Assembly (NCBI GenBank): GCA_019694475.1
Contig: JAIBBX010000001.1
Span: 192,001-256,000, forward strand
Length of the DNA stretch: 64,000 nucleotides
Reading direction: 5' to 3'
DNA from: Parachlamydiales bacterium
GTDB taxonomy: Bacteria; Chlamydiota; Chlamydiia; Chlamydiales; SM23-39
Positions 16,888 through 24,921 of the stretch are shown piece by piece; position 1 is the first letter of the stretch, and each line of letters starts with the position of its first letter. The notes under the pieces were generated by a model. The model had not been told where the DNA came from, ran no database searches, and was given only the letters and a program-made list of their open reading frames with translations. Made by a program: the position numbers and the translations under genes.

Positions 16888-17320
16888 GATCCTTCATTGA
16901 GCGCCGGTCGGCTTTCTCTTTGAGGGCTGCCCGTTTGTCATGGGCCTTTTTCCCTTTGGCTAGGGCAATTCGGATTTTTGCGATGCCCTTTTTATTCAGG
17001 TAGATAGAAAGGGGAATGATGGCCAGGCCCTTTTCTTGGGTCTTTTTGCGCAAAGTCTCAATTTCCCGTTTATGCATCAGGAGCTTGCGGGGACGCCGTT
17101 CTTCATGGTTGAAAACGCCTGTGCCTCCTTTAGAATAAGGGGCAATGCTAGAATTGATAAGGGTAGCGCCGCCCCCTTTCACATCAACAAAGGCATCCTG
17201 GAGAGAGCCGCCATGATTGCGGAGCGATTTGATTTCGCTTCCGAGCAAAACCATCCCAGCCTCGAACGTTTCAAGGATTTCGTAGTCGTGGGTCGCTTTG
17301 CGGTTGGTTACAAGTTCCAT
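16880..17320 (-). CDS. smpB: SsrA-binding protein SmpB
   Basis: Partner of tmRNA in rescue of stalled ribosomes. The 146-residue protein has N-terminal NRKATHDYEILETFEAGMVL, GSEIKSLRNHGGSLQDAF, and the basic tail RIALAKGKKAHDKR. Length is typical. It lies upstream of dnaN-recF on the same strand, as in Chlamydia, but here with a DsbB-like gene and a small membrane protein between. A 12-bp gap separates it from the long unknown gene upstream. Confidence 0.95.
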   Translation of the reverse strand: MELVTNRKATHDYEILETFEAGMVLLGSEIKSLRNHGGSLQDAFVDVKGGGATLINSSIAPYSKGGTGVFNHEERRPRKLLMHKREIETLRKKTQEKGLAIIPLSIYLNKKGIAKIRIALAKGKKAHDKRAALKEKADRRSMKDLD

Positions 17321-17332
17321 TAAAGAGTCATC

Positions 17333-18652
17333 TTAGTCTTCAAAGAAAAAGCGTCCAAAGGGGGTCATGGCAAAACAATCTCTGCCGCGGCACTTTCCAA
17401 TGGTAACCATCCCGAACTCATAAAGCCACTCAAAAATGGTTGCGCGAATGAGCTTCTTTTCTTCATCGCCATATGAAGGTAATTGATATTTCCAATGTTT
17501 CCCAACTTTTTTGAGCATCACGACCGATTGCTCATTCAGAGGGACAAGGACTCCTCTTAAAAACTCATCGAAATAAACCCATCCGCCATGGAGGACTCGT
17601 TTGACAGATTTTTCTGCCTCTCGAACATATCGCTCGCCAGCTGCTAGGCTCAATATCCGGTTTTGGGTGTGGCGATAGAGATGAAGAGCTCTATTTTCTA
17701 AAGAAAGATCGAGCCAGGCGTCGCCGGCATCAAGGGATCGAAGCTTACCATCAGTCAGTTCGGCTAATTTCAATAGGACTAGTTTATCCACAACAGGAGA
17801 ATGGACAGCTGGAATCGCCTTCGCCTTTGCTTTTAAAAGGAGAGAGCTCATCTCCTCAATGAAAGCAAAATCGCTTTCGCCCTCTCTTTCGATCGGATCC
17901 TTCGGATCGATACAGACAGGTTCTGTAGCGCGGAAAAAGCAAAGGTATTCGCGCCACTCATTGAATGGGGTCACGTATTCAAGCCAGTGGTCTTCCTCTT
18001 TTTCAAAGACAAGACAGCAAGCAAAATTGAATTCGAGCATCAAAATCATCTCTTCAAAGACTTTTGCCGTCAGATTGTATTTGGAAATGATGTCGCTCGA
18101 AGAAACTTTCAAATCAGGAGAATTGTAAACATCTTGGATAATGGCATTTAAGGTCGGATCGCCAAAATTCAACTCATGAATATAGCGCTGGAAAATATGA
18201 GGGGTAAGAAGATATTTTTCGACGATCGATTCAAATATATTATTCGAAGTCCGGGGGATCGCATACCAATTGGGAAGCACATGAATGGGGACTTTGCGTA
18301 AAAGACCCTGGAGAAATTCCATATCAGGTTTGAAATTCGGATCAAACCGGGTGATCTCAAATTCAAAATATTTCCGCTTTTCTTTATCAACCAAGATCGC
18401 ATCTTCGGAAATCGAGACAAGTCCAACTGAGGCAAATTTATTCAAACTGGTTTGCAATTCGCTTTCATCGCATCCAATCGTGCGGACCAGCTTTTTGAAT
18501 GAAATCTTCAATGGGCTGAAAAGAATTTCTTCGAGAGCTTCAATATCAAGGGCCGAAAAATCAGACATTAAGATGCGGCAATCAACATCTTGAGCGAGAG
18601 GATAGTCGTTCAGGTTGACCTTATTTTTGCGAAGAGAACTTAACTCTAGCAT
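17333..18652 (-). CDS. Conserved-looking hypothetical protein, 439 aa
   Basis: A soluble, acidic, largely helical protein without signal peptide. Several stretches read like winged-helix units (for example 46-90: a helix pair followed by LVSISEDAILVD; and near the C-terminus KLIRATIFEWLYEFGMV followed by CFAMTPFGRFFF), so tandem winged helices are possible. It sits 12 bp upstream of smpB in the same direction, suggesting cotranscription. I do not recognise the family. The winged-helix reading is an inference from pattern only. Confidence 0.65.
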   Translation of the reverse strand: MLELSSLRKNKVNLNDYPLAQDVDCRILMSDFSALDIEALEEILFSPLKISFKKLVRTIGCDESELQTSLNKFASVGLVSISEDAILVDKEKRKYFEFEITRFDPNFKPDMEFLQGLLRKVPIHVLPNWYAIPRTSNNIFESIVEKYLLTPHIFQRYIHELNFGDPTLNAIIQDVYNSPDLKVSSSDIISKYNLTAKVFEEMILMLEFNFACCLVFEKEEDHWLEYVTPFNEWREYLCFFRATEPVCIDPKDPIEREGESDFAFIEEMSSLLLKAKAKAIPAVHSPVVDKLVLLKLAELTDGKLRSLDAGDAWLDLSLENRALHLYRHTQNRILSLAAGERYVREAEKSVKRVLHGGWVYFDEFLRGVLVPLNEQSVVMLKKVGKHWKYQLPSYGDEEKKLIRATIFEWLYEFGMVTIGKCRGRDCFAMTPFGRFFFED

Positions 18653-18719
18653 TACCTAACTCATTAAGAATACGTTTAAATATAGCTCAAGGAGTAGATT
18701 GGTGCAAGGTTTGTGATTT

Positions 18720-19958
18720 CTAATTTTTCCCTCTAAGTTTTTGGAAGTATTCGAGCCGTTTTTTCATTTCCCTCTCAAAACCCCTCTCAACAGGGTGATA
18801 TAAAGATTGCCTCTCCATAGATTCGGGGAAGTAATTATCGCCTGAAAAAGCATTAGGCAAGTCGTGGTCGTATTGATAGTCTTTTCCATACCCGAATTCT
18901 TTCATGAGCTTTGTGGGAGCATTCAGAATGTGGTTCGGCGGATCTAGGTGCCCTGTATCGGCAGCAAGCTTCCTGGCCTGCCCATAGGCTGTATATACCG
19001 CGTTGCTTTTGGGGCTGAGAGCAAGATAAATGATCGTTTCGGCAAGAGCCAGCTCTCCCTCGGGAGACCCGAGCATTTTATAGACATTCCATGCATTCAA
19101 AGCGATTGTGAGGGCATTTGGATCTGCAAGCCCTATATCTTCCGCGGCCATACGAATCATGCGCCGGGCTAAATAAAGAGGATCTTCGCCCCCTTCAAGC
19201 ATACGGGCAAACCAGTAGAGAGCAGCATCCGGATCTGAACCTCGGACCGATTTGTGAAGGGCCGATATGAGATTATAATGTCCCTCCTGATGGCGGTCGT
19301 AAAGGGGAAGTTTTTTTTGAACTTTCAACCCTCCTTCCAGATTCTCGATCATATTCAAAAGGTGCCGTCCATCTCCTTGGGCATCGGCAATCAGCCGTTT
19401 CCGCTCTTCTTCGGAAAGGGAAAGGGGAAAGCCCAATTCCTCATACCGTTTGATAATCTGTTCAAGATCATCGGCAACGAGCGGTTCTAGCTTTAAAACC
19501 CGCAATCGGGAAAGAAGAGCATTGTTGAGGACGAAAGAAGGATTTTCTGTAGTTGCGCCGATCAGAATCAAGGTTCCATCTTCCAAAAATGGAAGGAATA
19601 TATCCTGCTGAGCCCGGTTGAACCGGTGGATTTCATCGACAAATACGATCGTTTGTCTAGAAAATAGAGGGGAATCCTGGCCCTCTTTAAGAATTTTTTT
19701 TAATTCCTGGGTCGTATTTAGAACTGCACTCAGCGACACCAACGGCAAATCAAAACTCTTTGCATAAAGCCTCGCAAGCGTCGTTTTTCCACAGCCAGGC
19801 GGACCAAAAAATAAAAGCGAAAGCGGCCGTCCGTTTTTCACAATCGTTTCGATTGTTTCAACAATTTCACGCTGTCCAGACACATTTTTAAACGCATTTG
19901 GGCGCAATTTTTCTGAAAGTGGAATCATAAATTTCGAGAATATCGTAAATTCAAACAT
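18720..19958 (-). CDS. rarA: Replication-associated recombination protein RarA (MgsA)
   Basis: AAA+ ATPase related to clamp loaders that acts at stalled forks. In the 412-residue protein, Walker A is FGPPGCGKTT (51-60), Walker B is VDEIHRFN (~108), and sensor region GATTENPSF follows; the C-terminal tetramerisation part reads FPESMERQSLYHPVERGFE near residue 385. Met11 (position 19928), which begins MIPLSEKLRP, matches the usual family start better than Met1; neither has a strong ribosome site. A 67-bp gap separates it from the upstream end of the unknown gene at 18652. Confidence 0.93.
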   Translation of the reverse strand: MFEFTIFSKFMIPLSEKLRPNAFKNVSGQREIVETIETIVKNGRPLSLLFFGPPGCGKTTLARLYAKSFDLPLVSLSAVLNTTQELKKILKEGQDSPLFSRQTIVFVDEIHRFNRAQQDIFLPFLEDGTLILIGATTENPSFVLNNALLSRLRVLKLEPLVADDLEQIIKRYEELGFPLSLSEEERKRLIADAQGDGRHLLNMIENLEGGLKVQKKLPLYDRHQEGHYNLISALHKSVRGSDPDAALYWFARMLEGGEDPLYLARRMIRMAAEDIGLADPNALTIALNAWNVYKMLGSPEGELALAETIIYLALSPKSNAVYTAYGQARKLAADTGHLDPPNHILNAPTKLMKEFGYGKDYQYDHDLPNAFSGDNYFPESMERQSLYHPVERGFEREMKKRLEYFQKLRGKN

Positions 19959-20196
19959 CCGGTCATCAACTTTCGTAAATATCTAATATTAAATGAATTG
20001 TAATTTGTATAATTTTTTAAGCTATTGATGGTCAATTCGTTGCAAATTCCGCTAAGCGCGACTCTAATTTTGTTCATGTTTTTGATTTTTTTTTGTCGCG
20101 CGCAACAAATGCTAAAACTGCCCTCAGAATATATTCTGGGAATGGTTTTTAATTAAATTAAATGTGTTAAAAAGTAAAGAAAATTACACAAGATAT
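19959..20196. other. AT-rich intergenic region, no gene seen
   Basis: Between rarA and the Hc2-like promoter there are about 240 bases without a plausible reading frame. The stretch is AT-rich and contains GTCGCGCGC (20095-20103) and an imperfect palindrome CCCTCAGAATATATTCTGGG near 20122. Nothing further can be supported. Confidence 0.5.
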
Positions 20197-20225
20197 TTGT
20201 ATTTATATGCAAAATTTTATATACT
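20197..20225 (+). promoter_or_regulatory. Promoter of the Hc2-like gene
   Basis: TTGTAT (20197-20202) and TATACT (20220-20225) are spaced by exactly 17 bp in an AT-rich context. The start of transcription would fall near 20232, leaving a leader of about 90 bases before the ATG at 20322. Confidence 0.7.
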
Positions 20226-20241
20226 TAATCTTGTAAGGATG

Positions 20242-20280
20242 AATTGGAGCGCGGGTGAATCCCGCTGAGTGCTCCGAATT
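20242..20280 (+). promoter_or_regulatory. Structured leader of the Hc2-like messenger
   Basis: AATTGGAGC pairs with GCTCCGAATT (one bulge), enclosing an inner stem GCGGG/CCCGC. There is no T tract, so it is not a terminator. It lies in the leader, 42 bases before the start codon, and could be a target for translational control of the histone-like protein; in Chlamydia the Hc1 messenger is repressed by a small RNA. Function here is inference. Confidence 0.5.
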
Positions 20281-20321
20281 GAGGCTCTGATCTTCTCTTA
20301 CATATAAGGAGGAAAACAAAC

Positions 20322-20522
20322 ATGGTTAAACGCAGAAAAAGAAGAGCTGCTAAGAAAGCTCACAAGAAAACACATCGCCGTAAAGCACGCCGAGTAAAAG
20401 CACGCAAAACAACTCGCCGCAGAAAAGCTAAAAAAGCGAAAAAAACAGCGAAGAGAAAAGGTTCTACTAAGCGCAGACGCAGACGCCGTAAGGCTCCAGC
20501 AGTTGCTGCAATCATGGCTTAA
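20322..20522 (+). CDS. Histone H1-like (Hc2-type) DNA-binding protein
   Basis: A 66-residue protein made almost wholly of Lys, Arg and Ala, with repeated KKA/KARK/RRRR units and only a short hydrophobic tail (APAVAAIMA). This composition is that of the Hc2 family, which condenses the nucleoid of chlamydial elementary bodies by charge-driven binding. It is much shorter than typical Hc2 (which varies by repeat number). AAGGAGG precedes the ATG at good spacing. The gene is a complete single transcription unit with a 17-bp-spaced promoter, a structured leader and a strong terminator, implying tight and strong developmental expression. Confidence 0.85.
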   Translation: MVKRRKRRAAKKAHKKTHRRKARRVKARKTTRRRKAKKAKKTAKRKGSTKRRRRRRKAPAVAAIMA

Positions 20523-20555
20523 GCCACCTAATCTCTTTATATTGTATGAGTTAAG

Positions 20556-20588
20556 ATCGAGTCAGGCCTCAAGGCCGACTCGATTTTT
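20556..20588 (+). terminator. Rho-independent terminator
   Basis: ATCGAGTC-A-GGCC, loop TCAA, GGCC-GACTCGAT, then TTTTTC: a 12-bp stem with one bulge and a T run directly after the Hc2-like gene. The complementary strand has no matching T tract. Confidence 0.9.
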
Positions 20589-21166
20589 CATTTCCAAGGA
20601 CCTTCGAAAATGAATTCTGAAATCTTTTTTCGTGGCGAAGGTGCTTCTCTTTTCATCAGATCTTCAGGGAGATTTTCTTTGGGGGCAGGTTTGCCTACCG
20701 CGAACATCGCAAGTATTTCGTATGCTTCGGGCACTTTGAGGTCTTTCCTTGCTTTCTCGTAATCAAAGCCTTGCATTCCGTGAACAACCAAATTCCTCGA
20801 ATTCCCTTCAAGAGCTAGATTTTCCCAGGCAGCTCCCGTGTCTAAGGCGTGGGTAACAGATGGCTTTTTTGTCTTTTCGAAGATCTTTTCTGAAGCAATG
20901 ACCCCTAAAAGGGCGGCTTTTTCGCACCAAAGCTTATTGAAATCGATCAGCAGGTCGAAGAAAACGGCGAAGTGGGGAGTATTTCTCTTTGCGTAGAGAA
21001 ATCGCCATGGCTGATTATTATAGGAGGATGGGGCCCATCTCGCTGCTTCGAAGAGGGACATGATTGTATCATCAGGAATCGTTTCGCCGGTCATGGACCT
21101 TGGGGACCAGCGGTTCAAAATCAGAGGGGTAATTGGGTGGTCTGCTTTTCTATGGCTATCAAACAT
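20588..21166 (-). CDS. Nitroreductase family protein
   Basis: A 192-residue FMN-dependent oxidoreductase of the nitroreductase superfamily. The N-terminal NRWSPRSMTGETIPDD and AARWAPSSYNNQPWRF (flavin-binding helix and loop) are diagnostic, and the C-terminal AMFAVGKP segment matches the second flavin-contact region. Natural substrate unknown. The stop lies at the terminator of the Hc2-like gene on the other strand, and its start is one base after the permease stop, so the permease and this enzyme are cotranscribed. Confidence 0.88.
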   Translation of the reverse strand: MFDSHRKADHPITPLILNRWSPRSMTGETIPDDTIMSLFEAARWAPSSYNNQPWRFLYAKRNTPHFAVFFDLLIDFNKLWCEKAALLGVIASEKIFEKTKKPSVTHALDTGAAWENLALEGNSRNLVVHGMQGFDYEKARKDLKVPEAYEILAMFAVGKPAPKENLPEDLMKREAPSPRKKISEFIFEGPWK

Positions 21167-21167
21167 A

Positions 21168-22586
21168 TCAATCCTTTGGATGCCAAGATGGATCCCGGTA
21201 TCTATAAATGAGGTAGGGGATATACGACATTACGGCAATGCCTCCGATCAAAAAGCCCTCATAGAAAATCAGATTTCCAATTTCTAATTGAGCTGGCGGA
21301 ATAAAGCACATGAAAAACGCGAATAAAGAACTCGCGATTCCTAGAGAGGCTACAAACCAAACCCCATGCATTTTATATGGGATTTTATAGGGTCTTTCGA
21401 CATGTCCATGGCTATATCGAAGTTTGATCGCGGCCAGGAACATCAAAATGTACATGAGCAAATAGAGTTGAACAGCGATTGCGCTCAAGATCCAGAAGGC
21501 GCTGCTGGCTGTAGGCATGAAGAGAAAAACGCAGCTGGCAAGAGTTACAATTGTTGCTTGGAAATAAAGGAGATTTGCTGGAATTCCCCGTTTGTTCAGT
21601 TTTTGGAAAAGGGGAGGGAGGTCGCCATGCTTAGATGTTGCATGCATCGAACGGACAGGACCTATAATCCAAGCATTGAGTTCGCCAACGGCTCCGTATA
21701 CGATCATTAATCCAAGTGGCACCATCATCCAGCCCAAATGGAAATGGCCTAAAAAGCGCGAAAAGGCTTGCATCAATCCAGAGACAAGGCTGATATCTTC
21801 CTTGGGAATCATGATCGCGATTGCAAGGGCGCCTATAGAGTAGATGACCAGAGCGACAATCGCTGCAATTAAAATAGCTCTTGGGAATGTTTTTTGAGGG
21901 TTTTGCACTTCGCGGGCATGCGCAGCAGAGACCTCAAGTCCTCCGAAGGCTAAGAAAAGCCCCGTTAAGAACACTAGGTTCTGAATGCTGTGCATTTCAG
22001 GAATCAGAGCGTTCATTGAAAATTCGATTTGGCTTGGATTTCCTTGGACGACCCAGATGATTCCAAGAACGATCAATAAAATGCCGGGCAAAATTGTTCC
22101 GCAAATAACCCCGAAAGCGCTGAACCAGCTTGAGACCTTTAGGCCGAGAGTATTGAAAAATGTGAATCCCCAAAATCCGCAAAGAGTGAAGGCCAGCAGG
22201 TAAAATTTATTATCGGCAAGTTCTGGGTTGATCAAATAGGCGATCGCGCTTGCTGTGAACGATAAAATAGCCGGAAACCAAGGAACGCTATGGATCCACT
22301 GCATCCAGATTGCAAAAAATCCCCAACCCGGGCCGAATGCCTCCCTGACCCAAATATATACGCCGCCCGTTCTTGTCCAACCTGTGGCGAGCTCTGCCGA
22401 GATCAAACTCACGGGGAAAAGGAATACGAGCGCAACGATCAGGTAGAAAAATGAAGAAGCAAAGCCGAACTCGGAAACGATCGGTAAGTTCCTAAGCGAG
22501 GTCATGACGCTTAGGTTCAAAAGAGCGAGCAAAGGTACGTTTAAAAACTTGCGCGGATTAATCTCCATGTCTAATGGTATACACAA
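21168..22586 (-). CDS. APC-family amino acid permease
   Basis: A 472-residue inner-membrane protein with about 12 hydrophobic helices. Features of the APC superfamily glutamate/GABA antiporter type are the N-terminal SVMTSLRNLPIVSEFGFAS, ELATGWTRTGGVYIWVREAFG and GGLEVSAAHAREVQNPQKTF. It is likely to exchange or import amino acids. Met7 (MEINPRKF) is an alternative start. It is divergent from the SH2-domain gene (29-bp gap) and precedes the nitroreductase by one base. Substrate not determinable from sequence. Confidence 0.88.
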   Translation of the reverse strand: MCIPLDMEINPRKFLNVPLLALLNLSVMTSLRNLPIVSEFGFASSFFYLIVALVFLFPVSLISAELATGWTRTGGVYIWVREAFGPGWGFFAIWMQWIHSVPWFPAILSFTASAIAYLINPELADNKFYLLAFTLCGFWGFTFFNTLGLKVSSWFSAFGVICGTILPGILLIVLGIIWVVQGNPSQIEFSMNALIPEMHSIQNLVFLTGLFLAFGGLEVSAAHAREVQNPQKTFPRAILIAAIVALVIYSIGALAIAIMIPKEDISLVSGLMQAFSRFLGHFHLGWMMVPLGLMIVYGAVGELNAWIIGPVRSMHATSKHGDLPPLFQKLNKRGIPANLLYFQATIVTLASCVFLFMPTASSAFWILSAIAVQLYLLMYILMFLAAIKLRYSHGHVERPYKIPYKMHGVWFVASLGIASSLFAFFMCFIPPAQLEIGNLIFYEGFLIGGIAVMSYIPYLIYRYRDPSWHPKD

Positions 22587-22615
22587 AAAATTGCAATTTT
22601 GTATAGAAGGAAATT

Positions 22616-23440
22616 ATGAGGATAGAAATCTCGCGCCGCGAAGTACTCAACAATCTCATCCGATTCAAGGATAGTCTGCTAGATGGAACTAGCAGGAAAA
22701 ATACATCTGCTGAACGGATCTATAAGGTTTTGCTCAACCGCAAAACCGGAGACATGCGTTTTCCTCAGAAAATCAAGAGCTTGGAATATCATATCGCTCG
22801 AAAAAAAGGAAAAGGAGAGGCTGCTGCGGACTGGAAAGAGGCGCGGATCATTGTCGACAGAAAAGATCCTGAAGCGCCGGCCCACTTTGAAATCTGCGAT
22901 AGCAAAAACCAAAGGCTCGAGCCAACGGACATGGAACCGCTAGCTTGGAGAGTCGTTCGGGAGACATTAGAAGTTCTAAATGTTAGGGCGAAACAAGTCG
23001 TTGGATACGAATATGGGATGCTGCCCGAAGAAGCGGTTCTCAACGACCTTTCTTCTATCCACCTTTCGATCCCGATCGAACAGATCGAAGATCTTCCCGC
23101 TTGGATGGGAGCTCTTCCTCGCGAGGATGCAGAAAGAAGACTGGAAGGCCAGCCTGAGGGGACCTATTTGCTTCGAGAGGGAGATGATCTGACGCAAGCC
23201 ATCGGATTCCACTTTTCGGAAGAAAACCATTTATCTGTCCATCCATTTGTATTAACCGTAGTCGAAGAAGAAGAGAAAATTTCCGACATCCTTCTCATCA
23301 AGACCGCCAAAGGCTGGACTTTATATCATGATGACCCAAATCTAAACGACACCATCCTTTACAAATACGAATCGACCCCGCAATCGCTGCTGCGCCAGCT
23401 CGAGCCCATAGCCAAAAAACCGGTCTCCCGCGAAACCTAA
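22616..23440 (+). CDS. Protein with a C-terminal eukaryote-type SH2 domain, 274 aa
   Basis: ATG follows AGAAGGAAATT, a good ribosome site. The N-terminal ~150 residues are basic and unrecognised. Residues ~163-262 follow the SH2 layout: Trp163 opening strand A (PAWMGALPREDAERRL gives helix A, 168-176), then EGTYLLREG (181-189), the FLVRES equivalent with the phosphotyrosine-binding Arg187; strands C and D (AIGFHFSEENHLSVHPFVLTV) and, after an acidic insert, ILLIKTAKGWTLY and a C-terminal helix STPQSLLRQL. SH2 domains bind phosphotyrosine in animal-type signalling and are known in bacteria chiefly as effectors, for example in Legionella. A host-directed role is therefore likely but not shown. 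No signal peptide; type III secretion would be needed. Confidence 0.75.
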   Translation: MRIEISRREVLNNLIRFKDSLLDGTSRKNTSAERIYKVLLNRKTGDMRFPQKIKSLEYHIARKKGKGEAAADWKEARIIVDRKDPEAPAHFEICDSKNQRLEPTDMEPLAWRVVRETLEVLNVRAKQVVGYEYGMLPEEAVLNDLSSIHLSIPIEQIEDLPAWMGALPREDAERRLEGQPEGTYLLREGDDLTQAIGFHFSEENHLSVHPFVLTVVEEEEKISDILLIKTAKGWTLYHDDPNLNDTILYKYESTPQSLLRQLEPIAKKPVSRET

Positions 23441-23449
23441 TTTTATCTA

Positions 23450-23478
23450 TTGAATTAAATCTTGATATTATCTATAAT
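23450..23478 (+). promoter_or_regulatory. Promoter upstream of the Inc-like gene
   Basis: TTGAAT (23450-23455), 17 bp, TATAAT (23473-23478). Transcription would begin near 23485, leaving a leader of about 200 bases before the ATG at 23683. Confidence 0.65.
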
Positions 23479-23485
23479 TAACGCC

Positions 23486-23682
23486 ATGGAAACAAAAGTA
23501 ACCCGATTTACTTCCATTTTATCTTTAGCCCTTTCTGGGCAAATCTGCATTATTATGCGGGGCTAACCTCGCACATCAATATTTTTTCTATCAGTTTTTA
23601 GACGTAAAAGGCTTCAAATCAGAACCTTTTAAATAATTTTCAGCCTTTAGAAAGGCTGCCAATTTAACGTGAGCGTTTTTTT
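23486..23682 (+). promoter_or_regulatory. Long leader with hairpins before the Inc-like gene
   Basis: The leader contains a 26-codon frame beginning METKVTRFTS at 23486 (essentially at the predicted transcript start), and further on AAAAGGCT/ACCTTTT and AGCCTTT/AAGGCT pairings that could compete for the same bases. No known riboswitch is recognised. It may be a regulatory leader or hold a small RNA. Confidence 0.35.
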
Positions 23683-24651
23683 ATGTGTGTAGATCAGACA
23701 TACGTTCGCGCATGCTCCTTGCGCGACGAATGGAATCGGAACTTTCCATTTTTTCCTAATGAAAGGGAAAGCGGGACCCTCTTTGTAGATGCGAATTCAG
23801 CGGCGAGAAATAGCACCTCGGCGGCGGCTGCTTGCCGAACTCTTCCGGCGGCGGCTGCAACATTTGTTGCCGCCTCTTCCGCGGTTGGCGGAGTCATTGG
23901 CGTTCCGGTAGGACTTTCGATTGTTCGAGATGGACTTAAGAGTGCCAAAGCCGCAGCAGATGTTTCGGACTGGGAAGGAACTGCCTGTAAAACTGCATGG
24001 GCAGGGATCGGAGCCGGCTATGCAGGCCTATCATCTCTTTTGGCAACAAGCGGGATCATGACGCTGGCAAATAGGACTGTGCCAACATCCATCGGAACAG
24101 CATTTGGAGGATTGGGAGTTGGATTTTACGGCATGCTTTTGGGATACGGAGCTTACGGTCTTTGGCAAACCTCTAAATTTCGGAGAGAACTGAAGCGGGC
24201 TCTGGAAGAAGGTCGGGCAGAAGAATGGATCAAGGAGCAGGTCACTTTGAATGAAACCGAACAAAAACTGCCAGAAGAAGAGCAGAAAACACTTTTGCAA
24301 AAAAAATGGAATCAATTTGAACTAAGAACCAGTTCTTCCTGCGGGAAACTTGTCCGAGACAGTATCTTGGAAGGGAGAGCAATTGATGTGCTTGAGGTCG
24401 AAAAGGCCAGTTATAAAGAAACCATCAAGCACATATTCTTTATTGTGCTCGCTTTGCTTGGGATAGCCGCATCGCTTTGCGTTCTTTTTCTCACAGGGCC
24501 CGTTTCGCCGATCCTTTTTGCAGTAAGCGCAGTTCTGTGGGTAGGAGTTGACTCATCGGGAATTTATGATTACCTCGGAGAAAAATTCTGGATGCTACTT
24601 TCTCCAGCGAACAACCCGAGTGAGCAGAAAAAGAAGCATTCCGCCGCTTAG
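23683..24651 (+). CDS. Inc-like membrane protein, 322 aa
   Basis: The protein lacks a classical signal peptide. It has a Ser/Thr/Ala-rich N-terminus, moderately hydrophobic glycine-rich segments (about 55-80, 105-165), a charged helical middle (165-245) and a strong bilobed hydrophobic pair at about 248-290 (IFFIVLALLGIAASLCVLFL, short turn GPVSP, ILFAVSAVLWVGV). Such bilobed domains are the hallmark of chlamydial inclusion membrane proteins. Start ATG has only a weak ribosome site. The 3' end overlaps the convergent TMEM14 gene by 57 bp. No sequence family recognised; the Inc assignment rests on topology. Confidence 0.6.
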   Translation: MCVDQTYVRACSLRDEWNRNFPFFPNERESGTLFVDANSAARNSTSAAAACRTLPAAAATFVAASSAVGGVIGVPVGLSIVRDGLKSAKAAADVSDWEGTACKTAWAGIGAGYAGLSSLLATSGIMTLANRTVPTSIGTAFGGLGVGFYGMLLGYGAYGLWQTSKFRRELKRALEEGRAEEWIKEQVTLNETEQKLPEEEQKTLLQKKWNQFELRTSSSCGKLVRDSILEGRAIDVLEVEKASYKETIKHIFFIVLALLGIAASLCVLFLTGPVSPILFAVSAVLWVGVDSSGIYDYLGEKFWMLLSPANNPSEQKKKHSAA

Positions 24652-24921
24652 CACAGCTAAAATGGCCGGCACCTGTTTTTGGGTGATGGAGTAACGGATT
24701 CCAAAAGTCGCGGTCAATGCAAGCGTTAAAAAAAGCGCAGCATAGGCCCCGAATCGGATATGAAAGAACATGAGTAGTGCACTCAGGATAAGCAAGGATC
24801 CAAAACCGACTCCCATATAAAGAGAAACTGAGCTTCCTCCTTTTGCGTATCCTAAATATCCAAGCGATACGATCAAAAGGCCGTAAATAAGGACTGTCCA
24901 ACTTGTGGTTTTTTTGATCAT
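24595..24921 (-). CDS. TMEM14 family small membrane protein, 108 aa
   Basis: I choose the start at 24921, with AAGGGG before it and the ATG overlapping the upstream stop (TAATG). The protein has four hydrophobic helices and the family signature YLGYAKGGSSVSLYMGVGFG. TMEM14 proteins are small four-helix membrane proteins; the animal mitochondrial TMEM14C moves protoporphyrinogen IX, while the bacterial members are uncharacterised. Its translational coupling to a TspO-like gene, another porphyrin-associated membrane protein, suggests a shared role in tetrapyrrole handling. Confidence 0.8.
   Translation of the reverse strand: MIKKTTSWTVLIYGLLIVSLGYLGYAKGGSSVSLYMGVGFGSLLILSALLMFFHIRFGAYAALFLTLALTATFGIRYSITQKQVPAILAVLSGGMLLFLLTRVVRWRK

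Noticed and set aside
24491..24901. Minus-strand frame of 136 codons
   Set aside because: Overlaps both the TMEM14 gene and the Inc-like gene in another frame; composition rich in Arg/Cys/His typical of a shadow.
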